From the NCBI GenBank assembly GCA_039029315.1, contig JBCCGK010000004.1, positions 134,850 to 198,849 on the forward strand: a stretch of 64,000 nt of DNA, written 5' to 3'. Source of the DNA: JBCCCJ01 sp039029315 (GTDB lineage Bacteria; Bacteroidota; Bacteroidia; J057). The notes under the pieces were generated by a model. It was not told where the DNA came from and made no database searches. It saw only the letters and a program-made list of their open reading frames with translations. Made by a program: the position numbers and the translations under genes. Within the stretch, counting starts at the first letter, position 1; every line of letters begins with the position of its first letter. This document shows, in pieces, positions 45,841 through 54,416 of this stretch.

Positions 45841-46015
45841 ATGGTCAGGATTAGGAAGTTGCAATCGTCAGGCGCATACAGTTTCCTCCAAGAATACAAT
45901 TTTTTTTTACATTCATGGTCAAATCGCAGATTACGATCACTATTTCTGGCTGTTTCCTCTGTTCTTTCAACAGCCTTGTTCCTATTTTTTTCTCTTCCTC
46001 CAACATATAGCCCCT

Positions 46016-46828
46016 ATGCGCCCCCTCATCATGCTTCTCTCTTTCTGTATTCTGTTGACAGCTAGCTGTTCTCAGCCAGCAAACGAGCAGTCTAGACAAG
46101 ACACACACATTCAAGGAAAGGTGTTGATGGCTATCTTTGCCCATCCAGATGATGAATCTACGGTAGCTCCCATTCTTGCGAGATATGTACGAGAAGGCGT
46201 CAAAGTCTATTTGGTGATTGCGACGGATGGCAGATTGGGTGTCAATGAGTATTCAGATTATGAAGCGGGAGATGGACTGGCTGCAGTACGGCGGGAGGAG
46301 ATGCAATGTGCAGCCTCGCATTTGGGGGTAGAATTGATTCATCTGACCTACCATGATCAATTGCGGGCCGCGGAAGGCTATGATGGACATATGCCGCAGG
46401 CTCGTGCCCTGATCAGGGATATTCATCAACTCTTTTCAGACATACAGCCCAATGTACTGCTGACATTCGGGCCAGATGGCTCTTCGAATCATATGGACCA
46501 TCGCCTGATTGGGGCAACGGTTACGAGTGTGTTTTTGTCCACCATCTGGGAGAAAACCCATAGCCTCTATTTCTATGGAACCCCTTCCAGTCTAATTGAG
46601 GAGGTAGAGGGCAAAATTCTGCGGGGGGTGGATGATCGATATATGCGTACACAGATTTCATTTGAAGAGGAAGACCTCGAAGCTGCCATAGCCTCGATCT
46701 CCTGCCACAAAAGCCAGTTCCCGATGGAAGGAATGGCTGAACGCATGCGGTCTAGACATGCAGGAAAAATCATTTTTTTGAGAAAATTCGAAGGGCCTGC
46801 GATGGCTTCGCAAGATTTATTTGACTGA
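46016..46828 (+). CDS. PIG-L-family deacetylase, lipoprotein
   Basis: The 270-residue product has lipobox TASC (Cys18) and the N-terminal zinc-binding AHPDDE motif (His43-Asp45-Asp46) with a later SSNHMDHRLIG supplying the third metal ligand. This is the GlcNAc-PI de-N-acetylase (PIG-L/LmbE) family, which hydrolyses N-acetyl groups of sugars or sugar-linked molecules. The lipoprotein signal puts it outside the cytoplasm, unlike BshB/MshB. It is divergent from the PVC-type protein gene. The 3' end is convergent with the DUF2141 gene. Substrate unknown. Confidence 0.9.
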   Translation: MRPLIMLLSFCILLTASCSQPANEQSRQDTHIQGKVLMAIFAHPDDESTVAPILARYVREGVKVYLVIATDGRLGVNEYSDYEAGDGLAAVRREEMQCAASHLGVELIHLTYHDQLRAAEGYDGHMPQARALIRDIHQLFSDIQPNVLLTFGPDGSSNHMDHRLIGATVTSVFLSTIWEKTHSLYFYGTPSSLIEEVEGKILRGVDDRYMRTQISFEEEDLEAAIASISCHKSQFPMEGMAERMRSRHAGKIIFLRKFEGPAMASQDLFD

Positions 46829-46839
46829 CAGGCAGACAA

Positions 46840-47280
46840 TCAAAAATAACGCGCCCGGACCTTCAAAGCATTCATGCCTAGTGATAGCTGAAGTTTGCAA
46901 TCGTCAAACGCAGGCGGAGAGAGTAGTTTCACCTTAGCATCTTTGGAAAACCCATACCCTTCTTTGGGAATTCCGAACAGATTGTAATTCATTTCATAGT
47001 CTTCATTTTCATCATCCAACAATGAAAAGGCATAGGTACCAATCGGCAGCGAAAATCTACAGGTCACCATGCCATCCCGAAAATTCTCCTTCGAAAATTC
47101 AAGAGAATACTGTGGATCGTCCGTGAAAGATTCAGCTTTGTCATACACACCAACAAGGATTTTTCCTTTTGCAGATCGGATATTGTGAACCATCAACTGG
47201 ATCTCAGCCTCTGTGGTTTGTTGTGGGACATCAGGCACAAAAATGGAACTCATCAGGGAAAAAACAAGCAAAAATTTCAT
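46840..47280 (-). CDS. DUF2141-family secreted protein
   Basis: The 146-residue product starts with a short signal-like segment (MKFLLVFSLMSSIFV) and shows the DUF2141 core: IRSAKGKILVGVYDKAESF, LPIGTYAFSLLDDENEDYEMNYNLFGIPKEGYGFS and a final beta strand. The family is periplasmic or secreted with an Ig-like fold and no known biochemical role. It follows the lactone oxidase gene on the same strand after 12 bp, so the two are probably one operon. Confidence 0.88.
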   Translation of the reverse strand: MKFLLVFSLMSSIFVPDVPQQTTEAEIQLMVHNIRSAKGKILVGVYDKAESFTDDPQYSLEFSKENFRDGMVTCRFSLPIGTYAFSLLDDENEDYEMNYNLFGIPKEGYGFSKDAKVKLLSPPAFDDCKLQLSLGMNALKVRARYF

Positions 47281-47292
47281 CAGACAAGAAGC

Positions 47293-48759
47293 TTAAATAA
47301 AGAGTTGATTGAGCAGAGGATTCATAAAAATTCCATCCGGGTCCATACCCAGATTTTTCTTGATGCTAGTGAAGGTTGATACCTGTTCTTTGGAAACGTC
47401 TTTAAGATAAGAAATGATGCCTGGGACATGCTGAAATTCTTTGCCCCAATGTGGTTTGGCACCAGGAAGCTTGAGCCATTCCAGTGCGACCTCTGCTGAA
47501 AAGGATTTCCACAATTCCCGATCTGAATTCCCCAGGATTTCGATATAGCAGGTGTGTCCCGGTCCTTGGGCAGGAGAGAGGAGACAATCACTCTGTGCAA
47601 TGAAACGAAGATTCATACTCATGTTCATCGGAAATTTGCCTTGAGCAGCATAAGCGTCCACCTTATCCAGGACAATTCGGAATGCTTTTTTGACCTCTTC
47701 GAACTCTTCATCTATTTTGAAGGCGAATTCCATACAGCCCGTTTGGAGGCCTTCAATGGCTCTCCAAGCATGAATCGCCTCGACAATCTCAACAACTTTT
47801 CTGCCTCGGGTCGGAGCCAACCAATAGGCACATCGACACAGAATTGGCGTAATGACAGGAAATCGATGAAGGATGAAGAAGATCACTCCCTGCAACTGTG
47901 AGATCACATAAGACCATATCCTTTGCCATTTGCTGACTCTTGGTTTGTCAGTAATGGGAAGCTCTGTCCGGTCCCAGCTTTTCATCCACACCTTGTCTGT
48001 AAAGGCCCACCAATGAAACTCTACGCTCTCATGATCTGTAACCAATCCCTTCATGTGATCAATCGCCGCTTCCAGCGGAATCTCACAGTCATGTTCATAC
48101 ACCCGCCAGCTTTTCTCTACACGCAAGGCAACTCGGTAGGTGATCCCAAACATCCCCAGATGAAGCCGAGAGGCATTCATCACCTCTTCACTCTCTATTC
48201 CGGTCTCAAATCGTCGCAGTCTTCCGATACCATCTACGATTTCCATCCACTGAATCGAATCTGATAGACTTTGATTGTTCCATCCAGATCCATGACTTCC
48301 CGTAGCGAGCAGTCCTCCCCAACTGCCATGCTCCATCACAACATTGGTTGGAAGTGCGTATCCATATTGTTCCAGGACATTATTGACTTGTCTGACATCT
48401 GCTCCGGCTTCTACGATGACCAATGGATTGTCAGGATCACTGAGATCCATGCTGACTTCGTTCAATTGCTCGATAAAGACCAGCATGTCATGGGTCGGAA
48501 CCAATTCAGACCAGGCATGTCCCTGCCCAACAACTCTTACTTGTTTTCCGGTTTCTCGTGCCAGACAAACAATCTCTTGCAAATCCGAAGCAGAGGTTGG
48601 AAAAAAAGAAAATTCTGGTCGGCAGGTGGCTGTTTTTCCTCGATTGATCCAGGGAAGATATTTCTGATAGGGGACCTGTCGTTTGGTGCTGATATATGAC
48701 GGGGTCGGGGCAGGCTCGGTCTTTGGCGCGGAGGATAACAGTGGAGCATGTAAGGTCAT
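47293..48759 (-). CDS. FAD-binding sugar-1,4-lactone oxidase (ALO/gulonolactone oxidase type)
   Basis: The 488-residue protein has an N-terminal PP-loop-type FAD domain of the VAO family (RVVGQGHAWSELVPTHD, VIVEAGADVRQVNNVLEQYG and GSWGGLLATGSHGSGWNNQSLSD) and a C-terminal ALO domain ending with AKPHWGKEFQHVPG, which contains the HWGK motif. Members oxidise aldono-1,4-lactones such as L-gulono- or D-arabinono-lactone. The His that binds FAD covalently in some members cannot be assigned with certainty here. No signal peptide. Operonic with the DUF2141 gene. Confidence 0.88.
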   Translation of the reverse strand: MTLHAPLLSSAPKTEPAPTPSYISTKRQVPYQKYLPWINRGKTATCRPEFSFFPTSASDLQEIVCLARETGKQVRVVGQGHAWSELVPTHDMLVFIEQLNEVSMDLSDPDNPLVIVEAGADVRQVNNVLEQYGYALPTNVVMEHGSWGGLLATGSHGSGWNNQSLSDSIQWMEIVDGIGRLRRFETGIESEEVMNASRLHLGMFGITYRVALRVEKSWRVYEHDCEIPLEAAIDHMKGLVTDHESVEFHWWAFTDKVWMKSWDRTELPITDKPRVSKWQRIWSYVISQLQGVIFFILHRFPVITPILCRCAYWLAPTRGRKVVEIVEAIHAWRAIEGLQTGCMEFAFKIDEEFEEVKKAFRIVLDKVDAYAAQGKFPMNMSMNLRFIAQSDCLLSPAQGPGHTCYIEILGNSDRELWKSFSAEVALEWLKLPGAKPHWGKEFQHVPGIISYLKDVSKEQVSTFTSIKKNLGMDPDGIFMNPLLNQLFI

Positions 48760-49038
48760 GTTTACAATTGTTAATCAAAGGTTGGACATCAACTGTAAAT
48801 CAAGACATGTTCCATTTTCACAAACCACTGTTTATCAAAATCTTAAAAAAATCATCTTCTAATGGTTTTTTCCATAAATGAGAATTGCTTTCTCTTCCTG
48901 AGAATCTAAATACTGGATCAGCAAGCGGGAATGTCCTATCTTGTTCCGGTCATACATGGCCAAAAATCAGCCGAAATCAAGCAGCAATTGGGTTTTCATA
49001 CCGGATTATTGCGAGCATCATTCTTTATTTTTTCAATC

Positions 49039-50418
49039 ATGTCCTATCCCCACATGCGCCTCCTATTGACTTTTATCATTTTGGGGGGCTTCTATCTCAG
49101 CTCTGTTGCTCAACCCAACATCCTGATTATTCTCTCAGATGATCTCAGCTATCACGATATTGGGTGCTATGGCAATAAAGATGTCAACACCCCACACATT
49201 AATCAACTGGCAAAAGAGGGAATGCGATTCTCTTACTGTTTCAATTCTGCTCCCATGTGTGCTCCCACGCGCATGAGCCTCTATACCGGAATTCATCCGG
49301 TTCGCAATGGTGCTCACCCCAATCACAGCAAGGTCTATCCCACGGTACAAAGTATTCCTCACTATTTGGGAGAATTGGGATATCGGGTAGCTTTGTTGGG
49401 TAAACGGCATTACAAACCGGCGAAAAACTTTCCTTTTGAGCATTTGGGTGGGAGGGGCCATGACAATGGAGAAGGACTTGATCTGGATCTTACGAAAGTT
49501 CGAGATTTTTTTCAGGCATCTGCGGCTGCTCCCTGGTGTTTGGTTGTAGCCTCCAACCAATCCCACACTCCCTGGAATCGGGGAGATACCACAGCCTATG
49601 CGCCCGCTAGCCTGAAGCTGCCCCCTTATCTGGTGGATACAGAAGAGACCCGCAGAGGCATGATGAAATACTATGCTGAAATCAGCTACTTTGATCAACA
49701 ATTGGGGACCTGTATGCAATACCTAAAAGAAAGTGGGCAGGATGAAAAGACCTTTGTGATCTATTTATCCGAGCAAGGTTCCAATCTGCCTCATGCCAAG
49801 TGGACTTGCTATGAAAATGGTCTTCGCTCTGCAGCCATCGTCCGCTATCCACCACTGGTCAAGGCCAATTCGACGACCAAGGCAATGATTCAGTATGTGG
49901 ATGTTCTTCCGACTATTCTGGAACTCATAGGTCAACAAACCCGAAAAACAGACTTTGATGGCCGCAGTTTTCTGGATGTTCTCTCTGGCAAAACAAAGAG
50001 TCATTCTGACTATGTTTTTGGGGTTCAAACCTCCAAAGGAATCCATCGGGGACCTGTTGGATTCGGAATTCGTTCTGTTCGGGACAAGCGTTACCGACTT
50101 GTATACAATGTCAATCATCAGAATGAATTTCAGAATCTGGTCACAGTAAGAGGCGGTCCAGACGGCGTCTTTGCTTCGTGGGAAAAAGCTGCCGCTGCAG
50201 GAGATGAATTTGCCGCGGCTCGTGTCGCTGCCTACAAAACACGTCCCGAGTGGGAACTATATGACACAAAAAAAGATCCCTATGAATTGAACAATCTGGT
50301 AGACAATCCGACATACGCCTCTCATATTGCACGACTCAAATCACACCTCCTCAGCTGGATGGAGCAACAAGGAGACAAAGGCAGTGAAACAGAATTATCT
50401 GCCACAGAACGGCAATAA
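49039..50418 (+). CDS. Sulfatase, extracytoplasmic
   Basis: Starting at the ATG at 49039 (or 49054, MRLLLTF) gives a signal peptide ending SSVAQ; the open frame reaches further upstream without sense. The mature N-terminus PNILIILSDDLSYHDIGCYG has the metal-binding Asp pair, and C74-A-P-T-R78 in the segment MCAPTRMSLYTG is a C-x-P-x-R sulfatase motif whose Cys is modified to formylglycine. The position that is usually Ser or Ala is Thr here. It removes sulphate from sulphated carbohydrates or related esters. No polysaccharide-degradation genes surround it. Length 459 residues fits the family. Confidence 0.9.
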   Translation: MSYPHMRLLLTFIILGGFYLSSVAQPNILIILSDDLSYHDIGCYGNKDVNTPHINQLAKEGMRFSYCFNSAPMCAPTRMSLYTGIHPVRNGAHPNHSKVYPTVQSIPHYLGELGYRVALLGKRHYKPAKNFPFEHLGGRGHDNGEGLDLDLTKVRDFFQASAAAPWCLVVASNQSHTPWNRGDTTAYAPASLKLPPYLVDTEETRRGMMKYYAEISYFDQQLGTCMQYLKESGQDEKTFVIYLSEQGSNLPHAKWTCYENGLRSAAIVRYPPLVKANSTTKAMIQYVDVLPTILELIGQQTRKTDFDGRSFLDVLSGKTKSHSDYVFGVQTSKGIHRGPVGFGIRSVRDKRYRLVYNVNHQNEFQNLVTVRGGPDGVFASWEKAAAAGDEFAAARVAAYKTRPEWELYDTKKDPYELNNLVDNPTYASHIARLKSHLLSWMEQQGDKGSETELSATERQ

Positions 50419-50486
50419 TAAGCAAACAAGCGCAAAAACCGTTGTGGCTTCTGCTACTCCCTTGCTGGCAAAAAGAAATCGGTGCC

Positions 50487-51278
50487 TTAGTCATTCAACT
50501 GCACACGCCAGATGGTAATGCTTTGCTCGGCGGGCGCAATGGTTACGGGCAAGTCTGTAGCATTGCTCCCCCAAATGCGTCCTCCTTCAAATCCCTTGAA
50601 CAGGGCGAGTTGTATGCCATCATCAGCATTCCAATATTCCCCCAAATAGGATTGGATTACCTGCATGATCCGATCAAAACTGAACCAGTTGTCTGCATCG
50701 AAGCGATACCACCAGATGGCCCAGGCATAGCGACCAATATCCTCACCGTCATACAAATCCACGTATGTTCCATTGAGCAGTTGCCCTGCCAATTCAGCCA
50801 ATGGAGATGTTCCGAACTTTTTGGCAGCAAGCTCATTCAGCATGGAGGCAACTTCTGCTGTGAGCAGTTCTGGATTTCGGGTCTTGCTTCGAAACTCTTC
50901 TAAGTCTTCTATCACTCTGCTGTGATGTTCCACCTTCCAATTGTCCATGATCAGACCGTTGAATAGATTTTTCACAAACTGTTCTGCCGCCGTCAATCGG
51001 AAACTATACACCAAATCCATGAATTTGTCTTGCCCCAATCCTTCAATGCCATTCAACTGACTGACTTCACGGAAAAAGGGAGGACGAAGCTTCTTTTTCT
51101 GCTCCAATATGCGCTGGGAGACTGTTTCTCCAATTCCATAGCCCAGTTTTTCCTCACCAACATTGGGATTGTCCAGAACAGCTTCGGTAATGTCTGAGGG
51201 TGTTTTTGCCCGGTTGAAAAAGGACAGAATTCTCTTCAGAACCCACGGTTGAATGTCAGCGGTATTTAGTTGGCCCAT
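50487..51278 (-). CDS. Hypothetical protein with helix-hairpin-helix-like N-terminus
   Basis: The 263-residue product starts MGQLNTADIQPWVLKRILSF. Its N-terminal third has two helix-hairpin-helix-like elements (TEAVLDNPNVGEEKLGYGIGETVSQRIL and QLNGIEGLGQDKFMDLVYSF) of the type that touch the DNA backbone or structure protein domains. The rest is helical, with aromatic-rich WAIWWYRFDADNWFSF and no recognised domain. There is no signal peptide. It is divergent from the oxyR gene, 303 bp away. Function is not inferred. Confidence 0.6.
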   Translation of the reverse strand: MGQLNTADIQPWVLKRILSFFNRAKTPSDITEAVLDNPNVGEEKLGYGIGETVSQRILEQKKKLRPPFFREVSQLNGIEGLGQDKFMDLVYSFRLTAAEQFVKNLFNGLIMDNWKVEHHSRVIEDLEEFRSKTRNPELLTAEVASMLNELAAKKFGTSPLAELAGQLLNGTYVDLYDGEDIGRYAWAIWWYRFDADNWFSFDRIMQVIQSYLGEYWNADDGIQLALFKGFEGGRIWGSNATDLPVTIAPAEQSITIWRVQLND

Positions 51279-51547
51279 AATTCACGTAATTAACATGCTT
51301 GAACAGGATCAAATATACCTGTTTTTGAAAATTAAGAATAGGTGTATTAAAAAATTAACAATAGCTTACCTGTGGACGACATACAGCTAAGGCCAGATAG
51401 CTTATGTACTCCAACGCTCACAATTATCTTTGAATGAAGGAAATAATGTCCTGATCTGTTGCTTCCTACTCACGCTGAATTTGTTTTTCCTCCTCTGTAG
51501 AAAGACAGCCCACATAAACATGGTCGATTTCTTTTCAAAAACAATAA

Positions 51548-51571
51548 ATTTTGTCTATGTTTATACAAAAT
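51548..51571 (+). promoter_or_regulatory. Inverted repeat overlapping the probable oxyR promoter
   Basis: ATTTTGT (51548-51554) and ACAAAAT (51565-51571) are exact inverted arms 10 bp apart. The interior contains TATGTTTA (51556-51563), close to a -7 element, 19 bp before the oxyR start. This fits LysR-type autoregulation. Nothing else is seen in 51279-51547. Confidence 0.5.
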
Positions 51572-51581
51572 CACCTGCTCT

Positions 51582-52520
51582 ATGACCTTGACCCAGCTCA
51601 GCTATATCATCGCCGTAGACACCTTTCGAAGTTTTGCAGCAGCGGCCAATCATTGTTGTGTTACACAGCCGACCCTCAGTATGCAGATCCGGAAGTTGGA
51701 GGAGGAATTGGGCGTGCAATTGTTTGACAGAAGCAAAAAGCCTGTGATTCCTACAGCAATCGGACAAGGCATCGTCCTACAGGCGAGGACGATTCTGAAG
51801 GAAGCGGATCGAATTCCTGAGTTGATCCAGGCGCAATTGGGAGAGATTCAGGGAGAATTACGGATTGGCATTATTCCAACGCTAAGTCCCTATTTGCTCC
51901 CTCGTTTCATCACACAATTTATTCAGCAATATCCCAAAGTATCCCTGGTGGTAGAAGAATTGCTTTCTGAGCAGATCATTTACAAACTCAATCATGATTT
52001 GCTGGATCTCGGGATCATGGTAGCGCCTGAAAAGCAGCAAGGACTCAGAGTTCAGGCCTTGTTTTATGAAGCCTTTGTTGTCTATGCATCCACCAGTCAT
52101 CCACTGATCCAAAAAAACACCATAGCATTCTCTGATCTGAATCTGGATGAAATGTGGTTACTCAAGGAGGGACATTGCTTTCGAAGTCAAAGCCTCAAGA
52201 TTTGCGGGGAGGAGCAGGCGGAAAATTCTTCCCTTCCCCTTCGATTTGAGATGGGAAGTCTCGAAACACTCAAAAAAATCATTGAAAGACAGTATGGCTA
52301 TACCTTGCTGCCAGAACTAGCTGTACTGGATCTGAATGATGGCCAACAACAATACATTCGGTATTTTCAATCGCCTCCCCCTGTACGCGAAATCAGCCTG
52401 GTCGTGCACCGTTCCTTCCTCAAAGAACAATTGATTCACGCCTTCAGGGAAGTGTTGCTTGACCACATTCCACAGGCCCTATTGCAAAAGGAAAGAGGCG
52501 ATCGGATTCCCTGGGATTAG
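51582..52520 (+). CDS. oxyR: OxyR-type hydrogen-peroxide-sensing LysR regulator
   Basis: The 312-residue protein has an N-terminal LysR winged-helix (MTLTQLSYIIAVDTFRSFAAAANHCCVTQPTLSMQIRKLE) and a substrate-binding domain with the OxyR redox pair: Cys199 in KEGHCFRSQ and Cys208 in LKICGE, numbered the same as in Escherichia coli OxyR. The segment SLETLKKIIERQYGYTLLPELAV is also typical. H2O2 forms the disulphide and switches the activator on, usually to induce catalase and peroxiredoxin. The four di-heme peroxidases upstream in the window are plausible targets, but they are 9 kb away and on the other strand. Confidence 0.93.
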   Translation: MTLTQLSYIIAVDTFRSFAAAANHCCVTQPTLSMQIRKLEEELGVQLFDRSKKPVIPTAIGQGIVLQARTILKEADRIPELIQAQLGEIQGELRIGIIPTLSPYLLPRFITQFIQQYPKVSLVVEELLSEQIIYKLNHDLLDLGIMVAPEKQQGLRVQALFYEAFVVYASTSHPLIQKNTIAFSDLNLDEMWLLKEGHCFRSQSLKICGEEQAENSSLPLRFEMGSLETLKKIIERQYGYTLLPELAVLDLNDGQQQYIRYFQSPPPVREISLVVHRSFLKEQLIHAFREVLLDHIPQALLQKERGDRIPWD

Positions 52521-52569
52521 GGGAAAAGAAAAAATGCACCTACCTTGTCTCTCAAAAATCAGAACTCCT

Positions 52570-53136
52570 ATGCGACGCTATCTTTCATGTATCTGTCTGT
52601 CTCTTTGCTTTCTTGCTTGCCAATCTCCTGGGCAGGAGGCAACTTCATCCACTTCAGAAGCCCCTCTCTATGACTATGATGTAGAAGAGCGTATCAAGGA
52701 ATTGGGCATTACGCTTCCAGAAGCAGGTTCTCCCGTTGCCAACTATGTCAATGCCGTAACAACCTCCAGCAATCTATTGTTTTTGGCTGGCAAAGGCCCC
52801 AAGCAAGCAGATGGGACCTATATCACAGGAAAAGTTGGCGCAGATCTCACCGTCGAGCAAGGGCAGGAAGCTGCGCGTCTTACGGCTATCCAGCAATTGG
52901 CTGTCCTCAAAGCAGAATTGGGCGACCTCAACCGTGTCAAGCGAATTGTCAAGGTTGTCGGCATGGTCAATGCCGTTCCTGATTTCACGGACCAGCCAGA
53001 AGTCGTCAATGGTTTCTCGAACCTGATGGTGGAAGTGTTTGGGGAAAGAGGCAAGCATGCCCGGGCAGCTGTGGGCATGGGGTCGTTACCCAGAGGGATT
53101 GCCGTGGAGATTGATGTGGTGGTGGAGGTAGAGTAG
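52570..53136 (+). CDS. RidA (YjgF)-family lipoprotein
   Basis: The ATG at 52570 (49 bp after the oxyR stop; longer open frame rejected) gives 188 residues with lipobox FLAC, so it is extracytoplasmic. The RidA fold is clear: NYVNAVTTSSNLLFLAGKGP, VEQGQEAARLTAIQQLAVLKAELGDLNRVKRIVKVVG and the C-terminal RAAVGMGSLPRGIAVEIDVVVEVE with the Arg of the active-site loop. Cytoplasmic RidA hydrolyses reactive enamines and imines; a lipoprotein version presumably acts in the periplasm and its substrate is unknown. It probably shares a transcript with oxyR. Confidence 0.85.
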   Translation: MRRYLSCICLSLCFLACQSPGQEATSSTSEAPLYDYDVEERIKELGITLPEAGSPVANYVNAVTTSSNLLFLAGKGPKQADGTYITGKVGADLTVEQGQEAARLTAIQQLAVLKAELGDLNRVKRIVKVVGMVNAVPDFTDQPEVVNGFSNLMVEVFGERGKHARAAVGMGSLPRGIAVEIDVVVEVE

Positions 53137-53175
53137 GGAGAATTGCTCCTACGTGTGAATGGACCTTATGAGAAA

Positions 53176-53910
53176 TTACTTATGGCCAGGGAGACGAGTA
53201 TCATGGGTAGTAGCATCATGTTGAAAATCGGCATCTCCTATAGCTTGAGCATAGTGAGCAGCTCCAAATGGCCCAGAATGAGTTATTGTAGCACCAGTAC
53301 CTCCGGGTTGGATTGTATAAGTAATACAGAGTTGGGTACCATCATCATGTGGATTAAGTTCAATAAAATGTTCTCCTGGACTTCCTCCATCCGTTGCATG
53401 TTGAATTGCTTCTTGAACTAAACCTTCTGGAAACGCTACATCATCACCATAATCTCCATGGAAATTGGCGTTGTTTGTGACTGGGATTGTAGGTGTGGGA
53501 GTACCTGTGGAGGTGGCAACTGGTGCAGGAGCAGGTGTGACAAGAGTCGGGGCTGGAGCAGGAGCACCAGCTCCAGCAGCCTCAGAAGCTCGTGCACGAA
53601 CCCTGTCTTCTGCAGCTTGAGCTTCTCCTTTGGTTGTATATAATTTCGGGAAATCTCCTGCATCATTTATGATCCATCCTCCGGACACTTTTTTCACCAT
53701 TTGAATGGGACCCTTATTCGTCATTGTAGCAAAAGCCTTCAACTGCTGAACTTGGGGACTGTTGTTCATTGCTGATTGCATTCTTTGATTGGCGATGGTT
53801 TCTGGGCGATTGTCTACAAACTGAAAGACGTTCCGGCCTCTTTTTTTTGGAGAAGGACTTGCCAAAGATTGTTGTGTCGTCTGCTCTTTTTTATGTATGT
53901 GAAGCCCCAT
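53176..53910 (-). CDS. Putative eCIS-associated effector/toxin with unknown C-terminal domain
   Basis: Starting at the ATG at 53910 gives 244 residues. Residues 29-74 (FQFVDNRPETIANQRMQSA, then NNSPQVQQLKAFATMTN, then GPIQMVKK) match the N-terminal header of Bacteroidota proteins that carry DUF4157 or varied toxin domains and are linked to extracellular contractile injection systems. No DUF4157 HEXXH metalloprotease is present. A Pro/Ala/Thr-rich linker (113-145) separates the header from a compact C-terminal domain (148-244) with HGDYGDDVAFPEGLVQEAIQ, EHFIELNPHDDG and a final HDTRLPGHK. No family is recognised for it. There are no eCIS structural genes in the window and no obvious immunity gene beside it. 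Confidence 0.65.
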   Translation of the reverse strand: MGLHIHKKEQTTQQSLASPSPKKRGRNVFQFVDNRPETIANQRMQSAMNNSPQVQQLKAFATMTNKGPIQMVKKVSGGWIINDAGDFPKLYTTKGEAQAAEDRVRARASEAAGAGAPAPAPTLVTPAPAPVATSTGTPTPTIPVTNNANFHGDYGDDVAFPEGLVQEAIQHATDGGSPGEHFIELNPHDDGTQLCITYTIQPGGTGATITHSGPFGAAHYAQAIGDADFQHDATTHDTRLPGHK

Positions 53911-54170
53911 AACAATTTGAATCTGGGAAATATTGAAACATGAAAAAAGGCCAAGGGACTTTAAGGTAGCATTCTTCAACATGGAAATCAAACCTGCCGC
54001 CGCTTGAAATGTGCTTTACACAATTCCATTCTTCGAAAAGCAAATCTTGTCATTCGTTTTCCAGTTTCGAAAAGGAGCTTGCAGCGGAAAGGGACAGTGA
54101 TGAGGTGCTGACAGTGAAGTATGGACAAAATATTCGGAACATTTTTCTTTTTATGCAAAACACAGAGGCC

Positions 54171-54307
54171 AGACCTCGGAGGATTGGTTGGCTGGTGCGG
54201 GGGCGATTCCTCCGAGGTCTTGAGGCGGTGGAAAGGAAGCTATTTTGCCCCCACTCATACCTCGGAGGTTCAGCCTTCCCACTCCCAACCGCTCAAACCT
54301 CCGAGGA
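54171..54307. repeat. Pair of inverted REP/BIME-like units
   Basis: Two copies of a roughly 50-bp stem-loop unit face each other. Unit A has arms AGACCTCGGAGGA (54171-54183) and TCCTCCGAGGTCT (54208-54220). Unit B has ACCTCGGAGGTT (54259-54270) and AACCTCCGAGG (54296-54306). Between the arms both share a G-rich strand with GGTTGG and GGTG-like segments, and TTGAG/TGAG follows the CCTCCGAGGT arm in each, so A and the reverse complement of B align along their length. It lies in the 506-bp gene-free stretch before the SMP-30 gene. Confidence 0.7.
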
Positions 54308-54416
54308 ACCCACCCCACGATTTATGCCTCACTCCCTACTCTTCACCATATCCTCGCTTGCAAATCTGACAGGCATTTCTAATTTGTGTGAGCGCTCAAG
54401 ATTAACCCTTCCTCCA

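Noticed and set aside
45862..46900. TGCAATCGTCA present near 45862 and again near 46895
   Set aside because: The match is only 11 bp with no structure; one lies in an intergenic region and the other in the DUF2141 gene, so chance is the simplest explanation.
51118..51127. GAGACTGTTT, identical to the MITE tip, inside the 50487-51278 gene
   Set aside because: There is no inverted partner, no TNA flank pair and no similarity beyond the ten bases; it lies in coding sequence and is taken as chance.
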